Origin: Petunia secreta
Taxonomy: Eukaryota; Streptophyta; Magnoliopsida; Solanales; Solanaceae
NCBI GenBank assembly: GCA_029990175.1
Contig: JARKIP010000038.1
Span: forward strand, 22,885,501-22,949,500
DNA: 64,000 nt
Reading direction: 5' to 3'
Below the pieces are notes generated by a model. It did not search any database. It saw only the letters and a list, made by a program, of their open reading frames with translations, and was not told the DNA's origin. The stretch's first letter is position 1; every line of letters begins with the position of its first letter. Of the stretch, positions 32,159 to 41,881 are shown one piece after another. The position numbers and the translations under genes are program-made.

Positions 32159-34571
32159 ATGTTTCAAAGAGGTTCAATTGGAACTAGTAGTGGGGGGCGG
32201 GCACGTGGTCGTAGGGGAAATAGGGGTAAAGAAATTGCTGGTAGTTCTAATCAGTTCACCCACATAGATGATTCTCAATATTATCATAATGTTAGCGCTG
32301 GTAACATACTTGATCACGAAATGTTAGAAACACAATATGGGAATCAAAGCGGGGTTAATTTAGAAGAAACACCTGAATTTCAAGCTAGTCCACCCAAAGT
32401 TCAGTCTGACTTGCCCCCTGAACCTCCTAGTAGAATACCGGCTAAACGTAAGGAAAGATCTGATGTGTGGGAATTTGCATAAAAGAATGTTGCAGCGCAG
32501 ACGGCCAAATGCGGGATTTGTGATAAGGTGTGGGTTTTTAGAACTGGGGGGTAATGAGGGTGGGACGGGTAAACTTAGGCAGCACTTACAAAAAAAACAT
32601 CCTAAAGAATGGTCAGCGCGGGCGGATGGTATATATTTAGGGACAGAACATGGGGGAATAGCGCATGATCAATCTTCGGGTACCCAAACAAGAATTAACC
32701 AAACAACAGGAGGGCTTCTTACTTATAATAAATAAAATGATAGGGAAGCTATTGCTAAACTAGTTGCCCTCGAGGGTTTACCTTATAGTTTTCCTTCTTC
32801 TACTGGGTTTGTTCGTTATGTTCAGTCTATATATAATCCCTCTTTTCATGGTTTTCCAAGAACTACTGTTAAAAATGATATTATTAAATTTAAGAACGAA
32901 TATCAGGATTATTTGCGATATATGTTTGATAACTTTGACACTAGAGTATGTCTTACTACAGATATGGGTCGTTCTACTAATGGATGTGATTATATTACTG
33001 TTACTGTTCATTGGATAGATCCTGATTGGGTATTTCAAAAACGTATTATTGCTTATAAAGTTGTTGATGAACCACAGACGGAAAATTATATTTGTAATAA
33101 AGTTTCATCAATTTGTCGTACGTACTTTTTACCTAACAAAGTTTTTAGTATTACGGTAGATAATGCTACAAACAACACAGATGCACTTAGGAACTTGATA
33201 CCTATTTTGAATCCCTCTTTTCCTGAATTTTTTCATGTTAGGTGTGCATGTCATATTTACAACTTAGTAGTAAGAGATGGTCTTTTCTTGTTTAACGACA
33301 TTATCGCAAAGGTGCAAATAGCTATTACTTATATTTTTGGAAATAAAAACCAAGAAAGAAGACGAGAATGGGAAAGAAAATGTGTAGAATTAGGAATGCC
33401 AATTAGGAGAGTCCCAAAGGAAGTTTGTACTAGGTGGAACACTTTATATGATGCATTGACTGTCGCTTATGACTATAGAGTGCCTATTTCTCAAATGTAT
33501 AATAAACATTTTATGCAAATCTATCACCTTAAAGATGAGGATTGGCAACTTGTTCAACATCTTCTTCAGTTTTTACAAAAATTTTATCAAGCTACTTTAG
33601 AATTTTCCGGCCAATATTATCCAACTACTCCTACCATGTTATATTATATAGCTGGAATATCGGAATTATTAAAAATGTATAAGCAATATGAAGTTTACAA
33701 TGAGGCTGTAGAGTTAATGATTGAAAAATTTAGAAAATATTTTTTTCCAATTCCTCCTCTTTTTTACATTGCTTCTGTGTTGCATCCTGCATTTAAAATT
33801 AAGTTAACTGAACGACTTGTTAGAGAAGTATATGCAAATTTAGAAATTACTCCTATTGAAATTGCTACTAATGGGTATCCAAGTGTAGACGAGGCTGTTG
33901 CTAAAGTTTATGCAGATACCGTGGCTGTTTTTGCAAAGTATAGAGCTTGGGCAGACACTGCTACACCAACGGAACCAATACCATCCACCGGGCAAAGTTC
34001 TTCACATGCGGGGATGAGCACTTTTGGGGGACTTGACGAAAAGTTGCTTTCAGAACATGACGAGTACGGGGAGGAGTACAACGAGTTCCAAGTGTATTTA
34101 ATTCAATATCCAAAGAAACTTAACAACTTTGGAACTAAGAATTTGTTGCATTATTGGAAGAATCAAGAATCGCAATTTCCAATTCTTGCAAAAATGGCCC
34201 GGGATATATTAACAATTCAAGCTTCATCAGTTGTATCGGAAAGCGCTTTTAGCCAAGGAAGATTTCAAATTGGAGATCACAGATATTCGTTGAAGGAGGA
34301 GGCAATGGAGACAGGAGTTTCATTCAGGGATTGGATCAGAGCAGAGCGAAGAAACTTTGGTCTACCAGAACTTACTAAGGAAAAGGGCAAAGCATATCTC
34401 GATCAAATTTTGAGCGACGGAACAAGTGAAGGGAGTCAAACCGGCAATGAAGAAGAAGAAGAAGACGAAGAACCAGAAGGAGATGATGAACAAGATCAAC
34501 AACGGCCAGTTCCAAAAGAAAAGCCTACAACTATCCTCAAGAAACTAGCTAATATGTTTAAAAGAATGTAA
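32159..34571 (+). pseudogene. hAT transposase (BED finger + RNase H-like + hATC dimerisation)
   Basis: The likely start is ATG 32159 (MFQRGSIG...). The BED zinc-finger region (32455-32620) is cut by TAA at 32480 and a 1-bp shift near 32555, and another TAA follows at 32733. The catalytic part is open from 32913 as 552 residues: TTDMGRS (first Asp region), ITVDNATNN (second Asp), CHIYNLVVRDGL (Cys/His motif) and the C-terminal hATC segment (SSVVSESAFSQGRF). The first motif lacks the usual tryptophan (TDMW). The enzyme would cut and paste hAT elements in the nucleus. As it stands, only an N-terminally truncated product is possible. Confidence 0.85.
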
Positions 34572-34770
34572 TTTTCTAAATAAGAATTTTGAATTTACAA
34601 GTTTGAAGTTTAGATGTAATTTGCACTACTTATGTCTTAAACAATTCAATAAAATTGCTCCAAGTCTTGGAATTCAATCACAACTATTGTCTTCATACTT
34701 TTTATTTTTAATTTATAGTTTGCGCAAAAAATACTACAATTAATTACTAGTTTGTAAATTAGTTCAAACT

Positions 34771-34930
34771 TCAAAGTTTGAATTTTGAACTTAACAAATT
34801 AATTCAAAATATAAATTTACTAAAATTTATTCAAAGTTTGAATATTGAACTTAACAAATTAATTCAAAATTTGAATTTACTAAAATTAATTTAAAGTTTG
34901 AATATTGAACTTAACAAATTAATTCAAAAG
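34771..34930. repeat. 60-bp AT-rich tandem repeat, about three units
   Basis: The word TTAACAAATTAATTCAAAA recurs with exactly 60-bp spacing at 34791, 34851 and 34911, with AAAGTTTGAAT between. It lies in the 3' part of the hAT, between the transposase stop and the second BED frame. Confidence 0.85.
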
Positions 34931-35434
34931 TTTGAACTTTGAATCATCACTTCAAAGTTCAAAGTATAAAAAAATACTACAAATTTTTTTAATTCTAAGT
35001 TTAAACTTTAAATATTGAAATAAACTAAACATTCCAAACATATGTTATATGTACAAGTAAAAACTTAATAATATTTTGTTGTAATATTTTTCAAAGTTTC
35101 CACCACTTTAAATAAAATACAATGGAAAAATTTAAAAAAAAACAAAAAAAAAAAATATTTGGCCCGAATTGCCGGACCGGGCCGGAACCGGACAGGACCG
35201 GACGGCAGTTTGGGCCAACGGCTCTCTTTCAAATATAGCCGTTGGCCAACGACCAAAAGCGGCTGCCTATCACCCCCACTGAACGCCCCCCATACTCCCC
35301 CAACCTATTTTTATCTATATATACTCTAATATTTCATCATTATATCACACAATTTAGCACTTTCTATCAATTTATCTCTCAAATTACTCTCAAAGGCTAT
35401 TTTCTAAATTTTTTCCAAAATCCAAACAATTATA

Positions 35435-35689
35435 ATGGCTGAAAATCAAGCTCCCGCTGCTCCCGGTCCTAGTGAAACAAGGATTGCGGAACGAAGACGT
35501 CGTTCTATAGTGTGGGAACTTATTATGAAAGATACTGAAACTCAGAAAGCTAAATGTAGCCTCTGTAACAAAGAGTGGCAAATTTACACTGGCCCCAACA
35601 ATGGAGGGACGGGAAAGTTTAGGCAACACTTAGAAAAAAATCACAAAACCGAATGGGATAGAATAAATGGCTTTATTCCGCGTGATTGA
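35435..35689 (+). CDS. Stand-alone BED zinc-finger protein (84 residues) inside the hAT
   Basis: The intact frame starts MAENQAPAAPG and carries a complete BED-type finger: CSLC (about residues 41-44), then GTGKFRQHLEKNH with the two histidines, and the spacing conserved against the broken finger at 32.5 kb. It ends soon after, with no catalytic domain. BED fingers bind the ends of hAT elements. A free finger could therefore compete with transposase, but that role is inference. A TATATATA-like box about 110 bp upstream (near 35320) and a transcript-like leader precede it. It is either a second, truncated transposase gene or a leftover of element-in-element recombination. Confidence 0.65.
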   Translation: MAENQAPAAPGPSETRIAERRRRSIVWELIMKDTETQKAKCSLCNKEWQIYTGPNNGGTGKFRQHLEKNHKTEWDRINGFIPRD

Positions 35690-36243
35690 AAATTTGAAGA
35701 GATGGCTAAGGGAATATCTATGTCATTTCAATTATGTATTTTCGAATTTTTAGTTTATTTAGTATCTTTGTAATATTTCAATTTTTAGTTTGTTTTGTCA
35801 TTTCAATTATGTATTTCCCATTCAATAAACGTTTGTTTTGTGTTTATTTATTTACTTTATATTAATAAATTTTAAAATATAATTTACATAATTATTTTAT
35901 TTCATTAAAAAATATAATTTACATAATGATCACATATGATGTTTAAATAAATTGTTAAGTTTTTCAAATTTTAACTTTATTTGCCTAAAAAAAAAATAAA
36001 AAATAACCGTTAAACCGGCCGGACCGGACCGGGACCGACCGGCTTAACGGTCGCCGGAACCGGTTCCGATCCGGCACCAATTTTTTAAACCGGCACTGAC
36101 CGGACCGGTAGACCGTTAAACTCCAGTTTTGAATTTTTTTTGGCCCGGTTTCGGACCGGAACCGGAATCCGGTACCGGTACCAGACCGGACCGGGCCGTT
36201 AGCCACCCTTAGTGGTGACTGTTATAACCCCAGTTGTATTTTT

Positions 36244-37010
36244 TGGATGCAGCCCGAGCACGTGCCGTGCCGATCAAGTGTTCATCCACCGAGGCCGATG
36301 ACACGAAGCCAAGCCAAACTGTTGCACGATGTTTACATTCACTTGGCTTGGCCGAAGGAAAGCAACTACTCCAAAGCTGAGTGGCCGAGCTCAAGAACCG
36401 AAGACTACATCTTCAAATTTGAGCCCGATGACAAAGTGACCAAACACCAACTCTTGGCACCGAGCAGCACAGAGCCGAACACAACAAATTGTGTTTGAAG
36501 TCAAGTGAGCGCCCGATGACAAATGTGTTCGAGCAAGCAACCAAGCGCCGAAGTCAATGATGTCGAACACACACACTAGCTCAGCCCTGCGTGGCTTGTT
36601 TTCATTGGTCACATGTGACAATTTACTGCTTTATCCTTAGCGTAGTCTATAAATACTCCATTATATTTCATTTGTAAGTAGTAGTTGTTGTTGAATGATC
36701 AAACATAGCTGTGGCTATTGTGTGTCTTCGATGGAGCCGAACCCCGACGTGGGATTTTAAAGAACTTGTGTCAATCGATGTGAGTCGTTTGAACATTTTC
36801 TTCTTGGTCATTCAATTTGCAAGAAGCGTTGTCTTTCTTGAGGATTGTTTCTTAGTATAGGTGATTCTTGGCCTTCATTCGATCGATCTTGAGACTAGTT
36901 CCTCAATGTTCTTTTCAATCGAAGCAAGATTTGTTTTGCTTCTATCTTTATTTCATTGTTATTTCCGCGACTTCTTCGTGTTAGCTTAACCTCTAGTTTT
37001 TCTTGCACCA
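36244..37010 (+). repeat. 3' LTR of the CRM-like non-autonomous element
   Basis: 767 bp matching 30357-31111. The encoded fragment reads RPMTRSQAKL and DVYIHLAWPK in the same frame as in the 5' LTR. The sequence just before it (36220-36243) is not purine-rich, so no good polypurine tract is visible. Confidence 0.85.
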
Positions 37011-38807
37011 ATAAAGTTCACAAAAGTGTCAGTCTTGGTTTATTTCACTATTTTTAACAATGGTACTTAGTCATATGCCTAGTTTCATCTATGTCTAGCA
37101 TTGTTTAATCGTTATTAGTCAACTAAATTAAGGTGAGAGACTGCATAATTAGTAATATTACTTTTTAATTCATTAGGCCAAGTGGAACCTTGTTCCTGAT
37201 TTGTTTGTATGAACTGAAACTGACACTCTCGATGTCTATGTTCCTTATCACCATTACTGAGATATAACTTGACACCGTCGGCAATATATTCACCTTTGAC
37301 AATGTATTTTGACCTTTTATCTTGTTAAGATGCATGATCACATAGCTTATCTAAGTTGAAAACTGGAATGATTTGATTTAGACATAATTTGAGGGATCTC
37401 GACTGGGCTTAATTCGAATTGGTGATTGGTAGTTGGTTCTGGTAATTTACAAAGTGCCAATTAAAGGTTAATTGAAATTTGCTAAGGTGGCTAATTGGTT
37501 TTTGAACTTCAATTGTGTTTGTACAACCAGTTGTGAACCTAGACTCTCTTAGGGCCAAAGGTAGGGGAACCACGAGGGGTTAAGATCCTATTTTCCTTCA
37601 GTTTAGGGGAGATCGATTGAGTTATATTTGGAAAGGATACCTAATGGAATTCCTGGTGATTCTGGGAAACTATTCCTTGCATTATTTACTCCCTTCCCAT
37701 TTGTATTAAACCCATTACCTTTTACCTATATAAACTGGCATATTCTCTATACTAGGACACAGAGTTTAAAAAAAATATAGAATATACACTTTCACTCCTG
37801 ATACACTTCTTTGAAAAAGAAAGAACAAAAAGCATAAGAATATTAACTGCATACTCTTGTTCTTTTGCTCATTGGACACTGATCAAAAGAATACTCTTCA
37901 CTGCTTCTATATCACTCCCTGCTTGCTACTATTCCTGACAAGGTATCAACTATGGCTATTACTCTTACTTGCTTTCATGTCTGAATGTCTGTACTTAAAT
38001 TTATCTATGTGCTTTTCCATGTTTCTATTTGAATATGTTGGGTCCTATATATCACCTGCCCCTTTTCACTAACCTTTCCCTGCAGTACTTGTATGGATAG
38101 CCTCTAGGCTATACCAAGATTTAATTCACATGTGGTTTGGCTAAAAAAGTGTGGGGGGGGGGGGGGGATAGTTCTCAGTGCTTATTTGAAACCCAGGCTT
38201 ATACAAGCCTTGCCTGGGGAATGCATACTATACACTGTCCTTTATTCTTATCCTCTTTTAGTTTCCCCCCTTGGTGTATATCTATTAGGATTCCCTTGTC
38301 TGTATTCGATTAAAAAATGTCACACAGTTGTTAACTGTGTGTTTGGCTATTCAAGGACCTCTCCTAACCTTCTCCTTTATATGTTGCATCATGCTTCTTT
38401 CAAGCTATGATCTTTAACAGTTAAAACTTACCTAATAGTTGTTGTGTGAGAAAAGTAGAATACTGTTTCGACTTTAAAACTGAGATTTTGAGTTTATTTA
38501 GAATCTGGACAATGTAATTGGTGTATACAAGATTTAAAATTCAAATTACAACGTGTGAAGTATGTTATTTTGTGCTATTCTGAAATTTTAATGATAGGGG
38601 CTAAATGTGCGAACTTCGTCTAATATGTGACTATTTCTATAAATTTAAATGACCCTGCTTTTTAACTTAAATAATGTGGGCCCAATACCTATTTTAAATA
38701 TGTCCCTTTATTTGTTTAAACCGATCTTTAACAAGCTTTAAGCTCTTATACTCTAATATAATAGTGTATAGGGATGTATAAGTTAAAGGGGTCAACTATA
38801 CAAGTAT

Positions 38808-38809
<2 letters not shown>

Positions 38810-38896
<87 letters not shown>
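38810..38896. repeat. (TA)n microsatellite
   Basis: About 87 bp of nearly pure TA within the Ogre-like solo LTR. Such arrays are unstable and often assembled with the wrong length. Confidence 0.9.
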
Positions 38897-38901
<5 letters not shown>

Positions 38902-39773
38902 TTTCTAAAGCCTACCAGATATTATCATGTATTTGCATGCCTACATATGTATATGTTATGTGCGACAACCCTTATGTGCATTCTTATGTGTTTTTGTGAC
39001 CCATTTTCAAAGCAGCCCCCTTATATATATATATATTTTCAAAAATTGACCCCTAAAACAAAATAGCCATTAAGGTTAGGGCTCGACAATTAATGTCAAG
39101 TCACACCGACCCTAAGTATCGAACATTTTATTTCAAAATAATCCCAACTTGGTTTGAAACAAATCTGAAACGTTTCTTTGAAAATGGCTATTTTTATAAA
39201 ACTAGTTATTTCTGCAAAACTGTATTAGACACTGAAAATTGAATAAAAACTAAATTGAACCAGCCCTTGTGATATTAGCCTCATAGAATATATGTAGCAA
39301 ATATAAGGTCAGATGTGCGATTAGGCATAGGATTTAGGTCGTTCCTGCAAATTTAAAAGCCCAATACCATGTATTTGCTGCCCATATATACTGTTTTGCA
39401 TAAATAGATTCAATTACGTGATTGATTCTGATTTTGACCTTCAAGTTAATAATATAATTTGTGAACATGATCAATATTTATCTACAACTTGATAGACATC
39501 CCAAAATTAATTGCTCGGGCGGGAACCACTTTTTGCGGGACATGGGGAAGTGCCTAACACCTTCTTCCCCGAGTCACTTGGACTTCTTACCCTCGAATCT
39601 CTAGAATGGAATATGTTGAACAAAAAACCCGGCCTTAGACATTTAGGTGGCCTAATACACCTTAGAAACTTATATTAGGTGGCAACTCAAATTTTTAACT
39701 CAAACGAGTTACCTAGTCAAACCCGGATCTTGACTTGTTCCGAGTCTGGTTAAAATTTGGGTATGACACGCCT

Positions 39774-41060
39774 CTGGTTCGTTTCTGCTGCTCTGCTGCT
39801 ATTCCTCATGTCCGTTTCTCCCTCTATGGTTAAGATTTTTTAGTTTATGTGTTGAATTGAAATTTGGTTAGAAAGTGAATGATTTTGGCTGTTATTTGTT
39901 GTGGAGAGGTGCAGGGTTGCACAAGGTGGTATCACTGTTAAATACCTAGAAGTTGGGTGGTTAGAACGGAAGCCATAGCCATGTAACTAGGTTGTCCCGA
40001 GTAGTGAACACCAGGTGTTCGAAAAAGTGTCCCAATGAATTGTTTGTAAAGTTACGCGAAGTCTGAGTAGTCTGACCACTTCCTTATGGCTTGGGAGCGT
40101 AATTTGAGTGTGGGGATGGCCTGGGAGATGAAGTTTAGGGCTGTTTTACGTGCTATGAAACATGACGCTTGTGTACGCACACAACGATTGTAAGTGTGTG
40201 TTGTTGAACTAGAGGCAGCCTGATATGCTTAGTTGAATCCTGGCTTACTAGTTGGTATTATTAACCGATCATCCATGTTCTATTAATGTAGTATTACAAA
40301 AGTGTGGGGTGCTTGCACCCCGTTTGCGCGGACTAGTTGATTTGAATGAGTTTGCTGGCTTAAAATAGAAATTATGGGCTAGTGAGGGATGTTTGAGTAC
40401 CTCGTTTACCACCCCTTGTTATTTGATAGAGTTCATTGAGGACATTTCACAACTTTAAGTGTGGGGTGGGGATTCCTATGTTTTGCTTATTACTATTTTT
40501 AATTTGTCAATTGATATTGTTTTATATTATTTCTTATTTTCTAGTTTAGTTAATAGCCATTAGAAAAAATTGAAAACATGAAAATTCCAAAAAAAGGTTA
40601 GGTTATTAGTGTTTTTTCTTAGTTTTTAGTCATAGTCAGAGATTAGATAATAATACCCTGTAGTTTTTCTTTGGGCATCGGTTCTTTTCCATGGGATGTC
40701 ACTTGAACCAGATACTTTTTTTTAAAAAATTTTTTTAGCTAGTCTTTAGTCGTTGTACTCCCTCCGTCCCAAAATGATTGTCTGGGTTTGACTGGGTACA
40801 GAATTTAAGAAAATAAGAAAGACTTTCAAATCCTATGGTTTAAAATAAAAAGTATGTGTAATGTGGGCCAGAGGCTTTAAATCCTGTGGTCCAAAACAAA
40901 TCTTAGATTTAAAGAGCTGTCATAAAAGGAAAGAGGCACTCATTTTGGGACAAATAAAAAAGGAAAGGTAGACACTCATTTTGGGATGGAGGGAGTAGTA
41001 GTAGAAAGGTAAGAAAAACTCGATTTAGAGTCTAGGTGCCTTGTGACTTGTTTGACTAGC
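39774..41060 (+). other. Internal region of the large element, middle part
   Basis: Non-coding apart from the MITE. It contains TTTAAGTGTGGGGTGGGG (near 40460), a motif type seen near the 3' end of gypsy elements. No protein-like frame was found. Confidence 0.4.
40758..40995. mobile_element. Stowaway-type MITE (238 bp)
   Basis: Terminal inverted repeats CTCCCTCCGTCCCAAAATGA and (inverted) CTCCCTCCATCCCAAAATGA, flanked by TA on both sides (40756-40757 and 40996-40997). Length, ends and TA duplication fit the Tc1/mariner-related Stowaway group. Non-coding. Confidence 0.9.
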
Positions 41061-41065
41061 ATATT

Positions 41066-41881
41066 TGATGAGAATCAAACGCGGAAAAGTAAAAAGATAA
41101 GAACGAGACGTAACTCGATCTCTAATCCCAAGTAGCAACGGAGAACTTGTTCCGTTACACCCCGAGAGAAGGACAAGAACACCTACGCTATGCAACTACC
41201 CTCGAGCTAACGCGAGCACGCAAGTAGAATGGTCGGAGAGGAAAAGTATTCATCTAGATCCGCTAGAAGAACTACAAGTCCAAGATCAAAAGGTTTCATT
41301 CAATAACCAAGAGCCATGCTCATGTTCAATGTTTAACATTCATCAAATATCAAAAACTAAGTGTAAATAGGCTAGACTTGGCTATTTATAGTGTTTACTA
41401 AGCTTGCACAAAGACTTAAATACCCTTACTAATAAGGTTCATCAAATAAGCCACGTATGGCAAAATAGTAAAGAAACATAAGTTCAGCAGCTAGGAGGGG
41501 CGCCTGGGGCTGGGAGGGGCGCCTGGAACATGCTGAAGCTAGGCTGGGCGCCTGGCTAGGCGGGGCGCCTGGAACATGCTGAAGCTAGGCGGGGCCCCTG
41601 GCTAGGCGGGGCGCCTGGCTTGGCCTTCAGCTAGGCGGGGCGCCTGGCCAGGTGGGGCGCCTGGGTGCTTTTCTGGGCCTTAGGCAGTGAGTTGGCCAGG
41701 CGGGGCGCCTGGCTCTGCTGGGCTCTCTTCTTCCTTAGGCGTGAAGCCTAGTTTGAGCACCCGGAATGGCTTCCAATCGCTTCCTTCTTCAAGGCCCTTC
41801 CTCACCAAGTGTATATGTACTCCTTGGATCTCCTTAGCTTGACTCCGTGTGAATGGTCTTGTGGGGGTTTGGGTCTCATCA
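41066..41881 (-). repeat. 3' LTR of the CRM-type element (816 bp)
   Basis: Contains about eight copies of AGGCGGGGCGCCTGG (41492-41705) and the last 67 codons of pol plus the stop. It differs from the other LTR by a few substitutions, a G-run length and one repeat unit fewer. Confidence 0.9.

Larger units (their letters stand above)
31419..36211 (+). mobile_element. hAT-superfamily DNA transposon with duplicated 5' half
   Basis: Terminal inverted repeats begin TAAGGGTGACTAACGG (left) and TAAGGGTGGCTAACGG (right, inverted). A perfect 8-bp target duplication GTGGTGAC flanks it (31411-31418 and 36212-36219). Both ends carry dense GGACCGG/CCGGTCC words. The interior has a broken BED-finger/transposase gene (32159-34571), then three exact 60-bp AT-rich repeats, then a second CCGG-rich leader and an intact BED-finger frame (35435-35689) before the right end. 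The second leader and finger parallel the first (both have GCCGTTGG-type words and TATAAATA-like boxes), so the element is composite. Confidence 0.85.
30357..37010 (+). mobile_element. Small non-autonomous CRM-like LTR retrotransposon, split by a hAT
   Basis: LTRs at 30357-31111 and 36244-37010 start TGATGCAGCCC / TGGATGCAGCCC and end TTGCACCA. The target duplication ATAAA is perfect (30352-30356 and 37011-37015). Without the hAT the element is about 1.85 kb with only about 330 bp between the LTRs, too short for any pol. The LTRs encode a fragment (MTRSRAK...VHIHL) related to the C-terminal end of the CRM pol at 41.8 kb, which points to a non-autonomous CRM derivative rather than a Copia element. 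Confidence 0.8.
29387..39768 (+). mobile_element. Ogre/Tat-like solo LTR, split by a nested insertion
   Basis: Begins TGTTGACACCTAATTTTG and ends GGGTATGACA. Flanking 5-mers are CGTCT (29382-29386) and CGCCT (39769-39773), one mismatch. Removing the nested element (30357-37010 plus its duplication) leaves about 3.7 kb, close to the 3.4-kb Ogre LTR at 9326-12746. The two also share the motif GTGCCTAACACCTTC near 39550 (inverted at about 9550) and the terminal pattern. No internal domain is present, so it is a solo LTR formed by recombination. The stretch 37016-39768 has no gene. Confidence 0.75.

Noticed and set aside
30357..37010. Calling the small LTR element a Ty1/Copia element because of its TGGTATCAGAGC primer site
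   Set aside because: The same primer site is used by the CRM element nearby, and the LTR frame resembles CRM pol, so CRM-like is the better fit. No Copia domain is present.
38806..39066. YI-repeat frame at 38.8 kb
   Set aside because: Translation of the (TA)n microsatellite.
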